From NCBI GenBank assembly GCA_020633895.1, contig JACKCT010000019.1, forward strand, positions 1-30,721: a stretch of 30,721 nt of DNA, read 5' to 3'. Of this stretch, positions 14,845 to 22,619 are shown piece by piece. A program made the position numbers and the translations under genes. Numbering within the stretch: the first letter of the stretch is position 1; the number at the start of each line of letters is the position of its first letter. The notes beneath the pieces are model-generated. The model was not told the DNA's origin, ran no database searches, and saw nothing but the letters and a program-made list of their open reading frames with translations. The stretch is from Deltaproteobacteria bacterium. GTDB lineage: Bacteria; Lernaellota; Lernaellaia; JACKCT01.

Positions 14845-17457
14845 CTACTCCCCGAAGGTGAAGAATCGGGCGAAGACCTCGTCGTCGTCCCGATTGGGCA
14901 GCTCGCCGCGAGCGGGGGACTCCCAGGCCATGACGAAGTCCGTTCCGTTGAAGGCCACGACCGGCTGATGATTGAACCGATCGCGCCAGGAGGTCGCGAC
15001 CAGGTCTTCGATGACCGGCGTGCCGTCAGTCAGATATTCATTGACCAGGTAGGAGCGCCGGTCGCTCGCGTTGCGCACGATCACGAACTTGCCGTCCGGG
15101 CCCACGGACACGCGGGGCGTCGTGATGAATTCACTGTCGGTGTAGCCGACGAAAATCGGCGACCCCGTGCGCGCGCCCGACGCATCCAGAAGCTGGGCGC
15201 GGACATCGTTGGTGCCGAACACCCACGTCAAGACGCCCGTCCCGCTCGAGGCCAGATCGATGGACGCCATGCCGTCCAGATCCTCCTCGTCCTCCAGCAG
15301 CCGCGTGACCGGCCCGAGGGGCTTGCCGTCCACGTCCACGCGAATCGAGTCGAGCAGTTGGCGGGAACCGCGAATGACGCCCCAGATCACCTGGGCGTTG
15401 CCCGACGCGTCGATGGCCACGTCCAGGCCCGAGGCGAGGTATTCCGGGTCGTCGTGTTCGTAGAGCGTCACGGGCGCTTTCCATGAACCGTCGAAGACGT
15501 TGATCGCCCGTGCCCGCAGGCGCATGCGATAGTCGCCCTCGTTGAAGGAGATGTTTTCCCACCACGCCACCAGGCCGAAGCCCAGCGGGTTCACGTCGAT
15601 CACCGCGCCGGAAGGCACCCCGGCCTTGTTGATGGAGGCCACCACCGCGTTGCTGATCGGCGAGCCGTCCGGGTCATAGAAACGGACCATCACTTCCGCG
15701 GTCGATTCGTCGAAATGCTGATGACGAACCCACGCCACGGCGAAATTGCCGAACCAGTCCTCGCCCACCACCGGGCTGCGGTGGGAACCCCAACTGGTGG
15801 CGATCTTCAACGTGCTGCTGAGCGGCTCGCCCGTCGGATCGAAGATGCGGGCGTAGACGTCGCTTTGGATCAGGTCGTAGTCCGGGTCCTTGCCGTCCTT
15901 CCATTTGGGATTTTGCGACTGCCACACGATCACGGTTCGGCCCCGGGAGTTGATGGCCGGGCGCGGGTGGCCTTGGCGAACCTGTCGCCCCTTGGCGGGG
16001 CTGATGCGGATCTCTTCCAAGTCGATGCACATATCCAGCTCGCCGTCGCACCACTGGTCGTCGCCCTTGCACGGCGTGTCCAGTCCGGCCAGGCACAGGC
16101 CCGCGCCGCACTCGTCGCCCTCGGTGCAGAAGACGCCGTCCTCGCACACGCCGCCTTGGGGCACGTGTCGGCACATGCCGTCGACGCACTGGGCGTCGGC
16201 GCATTCGTTTTCATCGTTGCATTGAGCGTCAATGATGCACGGTTCGGGATACTCGGCGATCAGGCGCGAACGGTTGTTCAAGGAACACACGGGGATCGGC
16301 GTGCCGTCGGCGCGCAGTGTCAGCACGGAATTTTCCGCCCCGACACACACCACCGTGGGATCGTTGAGCGGCGTTCCGTCGCCGGCGAAAGACTGCATCT
16401 GGTTGATTTTGGGCCCGCCGGGGTTGGCCAGTTGCCAGATGACGTGAAATTCGTCGTCGTGGCCGGTGATGACGTTGAAGAACTCCACGTCCAAGCGCTC
16501 GTTCGTATCGCGCACCAGCAGCGTCGCGGGATCGCCGTCGGGCGCGCCGTCTTCGTCAAACGCCTGGCGGGTGAGCGCCTCGAAGTTCCGGTTGAACAGC
16601 TCGTATTGCTGCGTCCAGATCAGATCGAACGTGCCGTCATCCCGGGCATGGAGATAGCGCTGAATCTGCAACTCGTTCACGTCGGTTTCGCCGTGTTCGA
16701 TGTTGTACGTCTCGGAGATCGGCTGCATGTCCGCGTCGAACAGACGCACCCGGATGAACTTGTAGACGATGGGATAAGACGGCGTCCACGCGACGGCGAA
16801 CTTGCCGCCGTTGAGGCCGACAACCGCCAGACGATCGGGCATCGAGGCGAAATCGTAGGGGTCCTCGCCGGCGATCTTCACCCGTTCGGTCAGCGCGCCG
16901 GTGGCGAAATTCATCTTGTATCCGAACAGCTCCCATTTGCGCTCGCCCTTGTCCCGGCCCAGGATGATCAGATTTTCCTGGTCGTCGAAGGCGATGACGA
17001 TGTGCGTCGCGAGCAGGTCGTTGGGCTTGGGCATTTGGATCGGCTCGCCGATCGCCGAGCCGTCGGCCGCGTAACGCTGGACGCGAGCGAAGTAACCGGG
17101 CTTGGTGTCGTCGTTGTAACCGACTGCAAAGCGGCCGTCGGGGAGCATGGCGATTTTGTTGACGGCGGAATCCTGGGAATCGGGGACCAGCGTCGGGTCG
17201 CCAAAAGGTTCACCGTTGTTGTCGAATCGGCGGAAATAGACGCCGTCTTGCTGGTCGTGCAGGACCCACGTGGCGACAAAGTTGCCGTTTTGATCCCACG
17301 CGACAGCGGGAAAATGCCAATGCCCGTCGGCGCTCGGCGTCGTGTAAAGCTCAACCTCCCCGGCCGACGCCGCGCTCGCCGCAAGGCCCAGCGACAGGAT
17401 CGCAACCAACGCGAAAACGGCCTTGATCCACCACGGACGTCCTTCATTCCCCGACAT
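14845..17457 (-). CDS. Large secreted repeat protein with 12-Cys linker (paralogue B)
   Basis: An 870-residue exported protein with signal peptide AVFALVAILSLGLAASAASA. It has the same architecture as paralogue A: an N-terminal beta-repeat half, a linker at about residues 408-476 with 12 cysteines (CNDENECADAQCVDGMC, CTEGDECGAGLC, WCDGELDMC) of the kind common in secreted proteins of Myxococcota, then a C-terminal half with blade-like units such as GHPRPAINSRGRTVIVWQSQ, SPVVGEDWFGNFAVAWVRH and YARIFDPTGEPLS. It ends in DDDEVFARFFTFGE. AAGGGAG precedes the ATG at 17457. The last 85 bp recur at about 80% identity at the end of the small gene upstream (17495-17815). No enzymatic motif seen; an adhesive or scaffold role is inference. 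Confidence 0.85.
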   Translation of the reverse strand: MSGNEGRPWWIKAVFALVAILSLGLAASAASAGEVELYTTPSADGHWHFPAVAWDQNGNFVATWVLHDQQDGVYFRRFDNNGEPFGDPTLVPDSQDSAVNKIAMLPDGRFAVGYNDDTKPGYFARVQRYAADGSAIGEPIQMPKPNDLLATHIVIAFDDQENLIILGRDKGERKWELFGYKMNFATGALTERVKIAGEDPYDFASMPDRLAVVGLNGGKFAVAWTPSYPIVYKFIRVRLFDADMQPISETYNIEHGETDVNELQIQRYLHARDDGTFDLIWTQQYELFNRNFEALTRQAFDEDGAPDGDPATLLVRDTNERLDVEFFNVITGHDDEFHVIWQLANPGGPKINQMQSFAGDGTPLNDPTVVCVGAENSVLTLRADGTPIPVCSLNNRSRLIAEYPEPCIIDAQCNDENECADAQCVDGMCRHVPQGGVCEDGVFCTEGDECGAGLCLAGLDTPCKGDDQWCDGELDMCIDLEEIRISPAKGRQVRQGHPRPAINSRGRTVIVWQSQNPKWKDGKDPDYDLIQSDVYARIFDPTGEPLSSTLKIATSWGSHRSPVVGEDWFGNFAVAWVRHQHFDESTAEVMVRFYDPDGSPISNAVVASINKAGVPSGAVIDVNPLGFGLVAWWENISFNEGDYRMRLRARAINVFDGSWKAPVTLYEHDDPEYLASGLDVAIDASGNAQVIWGVIRGSRQLLDSIRVDVDGKPLGPVTRLLEDEEDLDGMASIDLASSGTGVLTWVFGTNDVRAQLLDASGARTGSPIFVGYTDSEFITTPRVSVGPDGKFVIVRNASDRRSYLVNEYLTDGTPVIEDLVATSWRDRFNHQPVVAFNGTDFVMAWESPARGELPNRDDDEVFARFFTFGE

Positions 17458-17494
17458 GACGCACTCCCTTCGTCCTCGTTTCGTGAACGGACCC

Positions 17495-17815
17495 CTATTG
17501 CTCTGTTTGCTCTCCGAATTTCAGGAATCGGACAAAAACCTCGTCGTTGTCCCGGTCGGGCAACTCGCCGCGAGCGGGCGACTCCCAAGCCAGGACGTCG
17601 TTGTTGCTGATCTTTTCGAATTGAATGGGATTCTTGGCCCGGCGAAGGGTCACTTCGTCCGCGTAGGACACGCCCACCACGACCGCCAGCGCCAGGGCGG
17701 CGCAGATCAGGATGAGCAGGGCGTAGCGAAACACTCGTCGCGTCGGATCCTCGATCGGACGGCGAACCGGCGGACGCACCGGATGATCGTCTTTGGCGGC
17801 TGACGGCGCATGCAC
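17495..17815 (-). CDS. Small membrane-anchored protein with a fragment of the paralogue family at its C-terminus
   Basis: A 106-residue protein read from a GTG at 17815, preceded by GAGAGGAGA. It has about 25 basic/proline-rich residues, one transmembrane helix (YALLILICAALALAVVVGV), a short linker, and then 33 residues (VLAWESPARGELPDRDNDEV...) nearly the same as the extreme C-terminus of paralogue B (VMAWESPARGELPNRDDDEV...). DNA similarity is visible over about 85 bp (17515-17600 against 14847-14932, roughly four in five bases). It looks like a third family copy collapsed by internal deletion, leaving an N-terminal anchor joined to the last repeat. Whether it is functional or a decaying pseudogene is open; the intact frame and ribosome-binding site favour expression. 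Confidence 0.6.
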   Translation of the reverse strand: MHAPSAAKDDHPVRPPVRRPIEDPTRRVFRYALLILICAALALAVVVGVSYADEVTLRRAKNPIQFEKISNNDVLAWESPARGELPDRDNDEVFVRFLKFGEQTEQ

Positions 17816-17953
17816 GTCGACGTCTCCTCTCACATCAAAATGCAAAAGAGGACGCCCGTAACCCGCGATATTTGACCCCGTGGAGAACCGACGAAACTCT
17901 AAAACAACGCGAAGGGAAATGCGACGTTTTTTTCGAAACACCCTCGAAATTCA

Positions 17954-17989
17954 CAAAAAATAACGGCCCGAGCGCTCGCCCGGACCGTT
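17954..17989 (-). terminator. Intrinsic terminator of the surface hydrolase gene
   Basis: On the minus strand a GC-rich hairpin (arms starting AACGG/ACGG and ending CCGTT, about 12 pairs with two G-U) is followed by ATTTTTTG. It begins 27 bases after the stop codon at 18016-18018. Confidence 0.75.
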
Positions 17990-18015
17990 TTGTTTAGATT
18001 TCTTTCCGTGTTTGT

Positions 18016-20340
18016 TTAGAAATCCGCCACGGCGACCGGATCGAGAAACGCGCCGTCAAAGAACGCCGAGGGATCGCCCTCCACGCCGTCGGCCTGGAAA
18101 CGCATCACGATGGACCGCGTCCCGGCGGGAACGAGCGTCGTCGCCTCGTGCGTGAACCATTCGGGATCCCGATTCACCGGCAGACTCGCCTCGTCGATCA
18201 CAATGTCCGTCTCCATGAAGCGCACGCTCAAGCTCATCGGCGACGTTCCGGCCCAGTTGCGCATCGCACCGCCCCAACGCACCGCCAGCTCGCCCGCGTC
18301 GATCATCGTCGCCCACGCGCTCACATCCACCGACTGTTCGATCCACGCCGACACGCCCGCGTCCAGCTTGGCCTTGAGCGAATATTCGCCTGTCGCCGTG
18401 TTGTTGGTCGCGTCGTAGATCAGCGGCAATTGCAGATTGTGATCGCGGATCGTCGACATCTCGGCCGAGCCTACCCAGCCGGAAAGATCGTCTTCGAACG
18501 ACGCATTGACCAATAGATTCCCGCCGAGTCGGCCGTGAGGGGCGTCGTCTTCCCAGACGCCGAGCGAAATCGCGTCGAAGGACGCCGTATTGAACACTTG
18601 CGGGATCTCCACCGCCACCGCGCGCAATGTCACCCGCACCGACCGCGCTCCCGGCGGCAGCGGCGCGCGCACCCGCCAGGGCTGCCAATACATCGTGTCG
18701 AATCGGTCGGAGGAAAGCGTGTCCATCACCGCGCCGTCGGCGTCAAGCACCTCGGCCGTACCTTCACATTCGTCGTGGGCCCGCAGGGCGTTGGACGTGT
18801 CGCCGTCCTCGACGCGATACCCCGCAGTGCACGCCCCGCCGAACAACAGATACGCCCGGCCGTCGTCGATGGCGTCGATGTTGTCGGCCAATGACACGGT
18901 CTGGCGGGCCCATCCCCGTTTTTCGCCGGGCACGCCGCTGTAAAAATAGTCGCCCGCGAACGGTGCCACCGGCGCCACGAGCGCGCCCATGTCCGCGCCG
19001 TCGGTGGCGCGCATGCCGTCCAACGCGAACGTCCCGGCAGCCGAAGCGAGGCCCGCCTCCTCCGCGCCGGGATCGCCGATCAGATTCGGAACCAGCGTGA
19101 AAACGTGTTCGATCTCGCCGCCGGTCCCGACGCCGTCCACATCCGTCGCGGCCGTCACCGTGGCCGTCAGTTCCAACGGGCGCGCGGGCGCGTCGGTCAA
19201 CGTCACCCGCACAATGGAGCCGTCACCCACCGTGTCCACCCCGTCCACCGCGACCGGGCCGTCGGCGCTGGCCACCTCCACGCTCGCGGAGGCCATCGGC
19301 CGGTCGAACAACAGGCCGAACGCGTCGTCGCCCAGGCCGTCGAGGACATCCAGCACGCGCGGCGGCGTGGGCGCGGGGGTATCGGGAAAGACCCAGCGGA
19401 TCCACTCCAGCTTGTGGTCGGCGAGCACCGGGTGGAAATTGACGATCTCGCCGTCCACCGCGCACGCGCCGGAGGTTTTGTTGACGTAGGAGTTGTCGAT
19501 CAACTGGCGTCCTTCGCTGCCGTAAAAGCCCGTCGCCGGCCAGGAGGTGCGATGGGACGTCACTTCGCCCAACGCCGCCCAGCCCTCGTGGAGCCTTTCG
19601 TTGAGGATGGCGACCTGCGTCGAACCGAGTTCTTCGTTCCAGTCGCCGGCGGCGATGATGCGCGAGGAGGGATCGTCAGCGATGGTCTCGTCGATGAATT
19701 CGCGACACTGGTCGTCGCCCGGCTGGTTCCATCCGATATGCACGCTGTAAACGGAGAACGCCGCGCCGTCGATGGTCGTGTTCGCATGCAGCACGCTGCG
19801 CCCGGCCGCGAAGGAAATTTCGCTGGTATTGGACAGCGCCGTCTTGGAGACGATGGCTTTGCCTCCGGAGAAGTAGACGTAATCGGCGCCCAGCGCGTCG
19901 GCAATGGCCTGGGCCCACGCGGCGTCGGGCGTTTCCTGCAACATCAGCAGGTCCAGGTCGGGAGCCGCGTCGACCACGCCCGCCGCGATTTCCTCCTTGG
20001 TGGCGTAGTTGCCGCCGTAGAGGTTGTAGTTGCCCACGCGCACCGTCGCGCCGCCGTCGACGCCTTCGGCCGGACAAGGGTAACGCGCCCAGGCCAACGG
20101 CTCGATCTCGGCGGTCGCGGGTTCGACGGTGTCGTCGTCGCCGGTGTCATCGTCGGCTGTATCGTCGTCCACCGTGTCGTCATCGGTCGTGTCATCGTCC
20201 ACGGTGTCGTCATCCACGGTATCGTCGTCGACCGTGTCGTCGTCATCGTCGTCGTCATCGCCGCCGCAGCCCGAGCCGGGCAAGGCCAAGGGCACCGCCA
20301 CCACCAGCACCATCGCCAAACGCATCCACCAGCCGTTCAT
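18016..20340 (-). CDS. Asp-tethered surface lipoprotein with endonuclease/exonuclease/phosphatase (DNase I-fold) domain
   Basis: A 774-residue lipoprotein with lipid Cys25 (GSGC), then an Asp/Thr tether (residues 28-72, xDDDT pentads). Residues about 98-318 form an EEP/DNase I-like hydrolase: GNYNLY with Asn105, LQE with Glu136, the catalytic-area VHIGW with His201, the metal/catalytic motif AGDWNE (Asp233, Asn235), and LADHK (Asp308-His309), all in the expected order. An Ig-like segment and two jelly-roll-like, carbohydrate-binding-type domains follow (for example NLLVNASFEDDLSGW). Likely a cell-surface phosphodiesterase or nuclease; the exact substrate (DNA, RNA, lipid head group) cannot be read. 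The ATG at 20340 is chosen because the signal peptide begins there; the longer reading to 20628 runs through the promoter and terminator. Confidence 0.88.
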   Translation of the reverse strand: MNGWWMRLAMVLVVAVPLALPGSGCGGDDDDDDDDTVDDDTVDDDTVDDDTTDDDTVDDDTADDDTGDDDTVEPATAEIEPLAWARYPCPAEGVDGGATVRVGNYNLYGGNYATKEEIAAGVVDAAPDLDLLMLQETPDAAWAQAIADALGADYVYFSGGKAIVSKTALSNTSEISFAAGRSVLHANTTIDGAAFSVYSVHIGWNQPGDDQCREFIDETIADDPSSRIIAAGDWNEELGSTQVAILNERLHEGWAALGEVTSHRTSWPATGFYGSEGRQLIDNSYVNKTSGACAVDGEIVNFHPVLADHKLEWIRWVFPDTPAPTPPRVLDVLDGLGDDAFGLLFDRPMASASVEVASADGPVAVDGVDTVGDGSIVRVTLTDAPARPLELTATVTAATDVDGVGTGGEIEHVFTLVPNLIGDPGAEEAGLASAAGTFALDGMRATDGADMGALVAPVAPFAGDYFYSGVPGEKRGWARQTVSLADNIDAIDDGRAYLLFGGACTAGYRVEDGDTSNALRAHDECEGTAEVLDADGAVMDTLSSDRFDTMYWQPWRVRAPLPPGARSVRVTLRAVAVEIPQVFNTASFDAISLGVWEDDAPHGRLGGNLLVNASFEDDLSGWVGSAEMSTIRDHNLQLPLIYDATNNTATGEYSLKAKLDAGVSAWIEQSVDVSAWATMIDAGELAVRWGGAMRNWAGTSPMSLSVRFMETDIVIDEASLPVNRDPEWFTHEATTLVPAGTRSIVMRFQADGVEGDPSAFFDGAFLDPVAVADF
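20125..20259 (-). repeat. Asp/Thr pentad-coding repeat (hydrolase tether)
   Basis: Encodes eight Asp and then TVDDDT, TTDDDT, TADDDT and TGDDDT pentads. It has the same design and the same GDDDTVE end as the tether of the lipoprotein at 122-1939. Near-identical units in tandem could expand or contract in frame. Confidence 0.85.
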
Positions 20341-20399
20341 TGTCGCTCGCTCCCAAATGCTATGGAGAAATGTCGCGGAAGCCCCGCGCGTAACGGGTA

Positions 20400-20427
20400 A
20401 TTCTAGCACGTCGTCCGATTGCGCCAA
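20400..20427 (-). promoter_or_regulatory. Promoter of the surface hydrolase gene
   Basis: On the minus strand: -35 TTGGCG (20422-20427), 16-base spacer, extended -10 TGCTAGAAT (TAGAAT at 20400-20405, five of six). Transcription would begin near 20393, about 53 bases before the ATG. It lies directly after the terminator of the upstream gene. Confidence 0.55.
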
Positions 20428-20445
20428 ACGACGACGTCGGCGCCG

Positions 20446-20478
20446 ACAAAAAAACAAACCCGCCGACAAGGGCGGGTT
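20446..20478 (-). terminator. Intrinsic terminator after the small secreted protein gene
   Basis: AACCCGCC (20457-20464) pairs with GGCGGGTT (20471-20478), an 8-bp perfect stem with a six-base loop. On the minus strand it is followed by TGTTTTTTTG. Confidence 0.8.
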
Positions 20479-20509
20479 CGTCATGAGTTCATCAAGCGAA
20501 AGAAAGCGA

Positions 20510-21070
20510 CTAAGCGGTCGCCACCGGCTTGAGGGGATCGTTGAGGGTGACGTTTTCCCCCGCGCCCACGGCGACATCCGAGGCGTAAACCTCGGTGACG
20601 TATCCGTGGGCGACAACGACCAGGTCATACACGCCCGGCGTCAGGCCGCGCAGCATGAACACGCCGTCCGCTCCCGTCGCGGCCACGGCCAAGGCGTCGT
20701 CGAAATTCACGTCGCGATACGATCCGGCGGCAAACGCCGTCACCATGGTCGCCTCACCCCGGGCGTCCACCACGCCGCTGATGACCGCGTCGCCCACGGC
20801 CGCCTCCGTCGACGCGAGATCTTCGTCGAGCACGACGAGCGGATCTTCCGTGCCGAAATGCGTCGCGGCGAAAATTTCGGCGAAGGTGTCCAAGGCCGAA
20901 CGCCCGCGAGGAGCCGTCGCCAGCGACAAGCTCGCCAACGACAAAGGCGCCAGCGCGGCCAGCGACATCGCGTCGTCGTCGGCTTGCGCCGCCTTGGAAA
21001 TCCCCGGCGCGGACACCGACATCAAAAGGGCCGCCAGCAGCAACGTTGTGAAACGTGAGGGAGGGTGCAT
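20510..21070 (-). CDS. Small secreted protein with C-terminal carboxypeptidase-regulatory-like domain
   Basis: A 186-residue exported protein. The signal peptide is FTTLLLAALLMSVSAPGISKA; a low-complexity Ala/Leu/Ser stretch follows. From about residue 92 comes an Ig-like domain of the carboxypeptidase-regulatory/SdrD-B type (ISGVVDARGE, DGVFMLRGLTPGVYDLVVVA, HGYVTEVYASDV). The same domain forms the C-terminus of the DUF4382 lipoprotein next door (GEVELETGE..., GAFVIGALPDGVYDLVVVAGG, GYVTDEYVSDV), so the two genes share a module. AAGGAGAA precedes the ATG at 21070. Probably co-transcribed with the lipoprotein gene 135 bp upstream. Function unknown; such domains usually serve as surface spacers or binding modules. 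Confidence 0.8.
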   Translation of the reverse strand: MHPPSRFTTLLLAALLMSVSAPGISKAAQADDDAMSLAALAPLSLASLSLATAPRGRSALDTFAEIFAATHFGTEDPLVVLDEDLASTEAAVGDAVISGVVDARGEATMVTAFAAGSYRDVNFDDALAVAATGADGVFMLRGLTPGVYDLVVVAHGYVTEVYASDVAVGAGENVTLNDPLKPVATA

Positions 21071-21205
21071 TGCCGTTCTCCTTAGCGAATAGGCCCGAAC
21101 CGCGAAGGGGCCGTTTTTGCGACGCCGCCGAGCGACGTCGCGCGTCTTCACGGGATAAAAAGGTTGGACCTCCGGCGGCTCGTCCCGGTTCCGAAAATTC
21201 GGCGG

Positions 21206-22210
21206 CTACCCGGCGTCGTCCGGGACGATCGGATCGGCCAGCACCGTTTCCTCGCCGCCCGCGACCGGCACGTCCGAAACGTATTCGTCGGTGACATAGC
21301 CCCCGGCGACGACAACCAGGTCGTACACGCCGTCCGGCAGAGCGCCGATCACGAACGCGCCGTCGTCCATGGTGATCGTCGAGTTGGTCGCGTCGTCGAA
21401 ATTCGCGCCGTCATAGGTGTCGTCGGCGAAGGCATAGACCACGGCCTTCTCTCCGGTCTCCAACTCCACTTCGCCGCGAATGGACCCGGCCGCCTCGCCT
21501 TCGATCAGGCGGATCACCGGCTTGAGCATGTACCGGCCGTTGCCGTTTTCATGGATCGACTTGCGGACGTCGAAATCCAGGTAGAGCACGTTGTTGACGT
21601 CCGGGTCGACGGTGAAATCACCCTTGAGCTTGAGGCCGGAGGTGCATCCGCTGGGAACTTTGAGTTCCTCGGACATATTGTCGATCACGATCTCCGGCGC
21701 GTCCTCGCCCTCGCAGGCCAACACCAGACGCAGTTCCGTGTACTCGCCGACGGGCACGTCCTCGTCGGCCAGGACAGCCGAGACGTTGTTTTGCAGGTCG
21801 AGCAGATTGTAGCGCGTGGGCGTCACATCGAGCCGGAACCAGCCGTGGCCGTCCACGTCGTCGTCATCTTCGCCGTCGTTGTCGTCATACGACACGTCGT
21901 CGCAGCCTTCGCCGACCCAAACGCCGTCCTCGCAAGCGCATTCGTCGTCCAGGTCTTCATCGTCTTCGTCGACGCATTCAATATCTTCAAAGTCACCGCG
22001 CATATGCACTTCAAGCACGGTGATGTTCACTTCCTGCACATCGTCCGGCGGGGCGTCGACCATCAGGAGTTGAAACGGCGCGGTCGCCGCGGAGGACGAG
22101 TCGTCGTCGTCATTATCGTCGTCATCGTCGCCGCCGCAGGCCACGGCCGCGATCGTCAGGGTGAATATCAGCATCAAGACGATGCCGATCCAGGAATATC
22201 GATGTCCCAT
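21206..22210 (-). CDS. DUF4382-domain lipoprotein with Asp-rich segments
   Basis: A 334-residue lipoprotein. Signal peptide with lipobox AVAC, then CGGDDDDDNDDDD. The DUF4382 domain starts at about residue 46 (FQLLMVDAPPDDVQEVNITVLEVHM), and it carries a strongly acidic, Cys-containing insert (ECVDEDDEDLDDECACEDG and DDNDGEDDDDVDG) before LDVTPTRYNLLDLQNNVSAVL, the usual DUF4382 core. The C-terminal 90 residues are an Ig-like domain shared with the neighbouring secreted protein. The acidic insert looks calcium-binding in composition, though no defined EF-hand spacing is evident. AAAGGAGA precedes the ATG at 22210. Role unknown. Confidence 0.87.
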   Translation of the reverse strand: MGHRYSWIGIVLMLIFTLTIAAVACGGDDDDDNDDDDSSSAATAPFQLLMVDAPPDDVQEVNITVLEVHMRGDFEDIECVDEDDEDLDDECACEDGVWVGEGCDDVSYDDNDGEDDDDVDGHGWFRLDVTPTRYNLLDLQNNVSAVLADEDVPVGEYTELRLVLACEGEDAPEIVIDNMSEELKVPSGCTSGLKLKGDFTVDPDVNNVLYLDFDVRKSIHENGNGRYMLKPVIRLIEGEAAGSIRGEVELETGEKAVVYAFADDTYDGANFDDATNSTITMDDGAFVIGALPDGVYDLVVVAGGYVTDEYVSDVPVAGGEETVLADPIVPDDAG

Positions 22211-22415
22211 GGAGCAAATCTCCTTTCAACGGCGGCTCATTCCGCCCAGCGAATTCTCAGCCTCGGGGGCGACCGCGAGTCCGTCAACGAAAATTATCGA
22301 CTCCTTCGGCTCATCCGGCCATCGGCGAAAAAATTGCGACGATATCACTCCCGAAATCAAAGGTTTAACGAGGTGACTTTTTCATTCATTCAGGCCCGGC
22401 GCGTGCGGGCCCGAT

Positions 22416-22431
22416 TGTTATTTGAATAACA
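22416..22431. promoter_or_regulatory. Palindromic operator candidate 1
   Basis: TGTTATT-TG-AATAACA: two perfect 7-bp half-sites with a 2-base centre. This is typical of a homodimeric TetR- or GntR-type repressor site. No regulator gene is in the window. Confidence 0.45.
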
Positions 22432-22509
22432 GGAAAAGGGACACGGTCGCCGGGGATGGGGGCTCGGAGTGTGGCGGGCTCACGGCGTGGCGTAATTTTT
22501 CGTCGATAT

Positions 22510-22529
22510 TATCAACCCTTAGGTAGATA
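22510..22529. promoter_or_regulatory. Palindromic operator candidate 2
   Basis: TATCAACCC-TT-AGGTAGATA: 9-bp half-sites matching at seven positions, located 16 bases upstream of the TTGACA at 22546, where an activator or repressor could act on the acyl-CoA operon. Confidence 0.4.
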
Positions 22530-22619
22530 ACCCTCCGTGCGCCGCTTGACACGCCCTACGCGCGGGGTCATGGTGGCGCCCGTTATCCTTATATCATCGC
22601 GCCAGCGGGGTTGGACCCA

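Larger units (their letters stand above)
22211..22619. promoter_or_regulatory. Divergent regulatory region between DUF4382 lipoprotein and acyl-CoA operon
   Basis: About 410 bp without a gene and visibly more AT-rich than its surroundings. It contains two inverted repeats (listed separately) and a perfect TTGACA at 22546-22551. The -10 at the usual spacing (CATGGT, 22569-22574) is poor, so the promoter may need an activator. Minus-strand promoter elements for the lipoprotein gene are not clear. Confidence 0.5.

Noticed and set aside
15715-17610. 631-codon plus-strand frame opposite paralogue B
   Set aside because: Antisense of a clear secreted protein; the plus frame shows no domain.
20125-20259. 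Regular repeats considered as a CRISPR-like array
   Set aside because: The periodicity is 15 bp, in frame, and encodes the Asp/Thr tether; there are no spacers.
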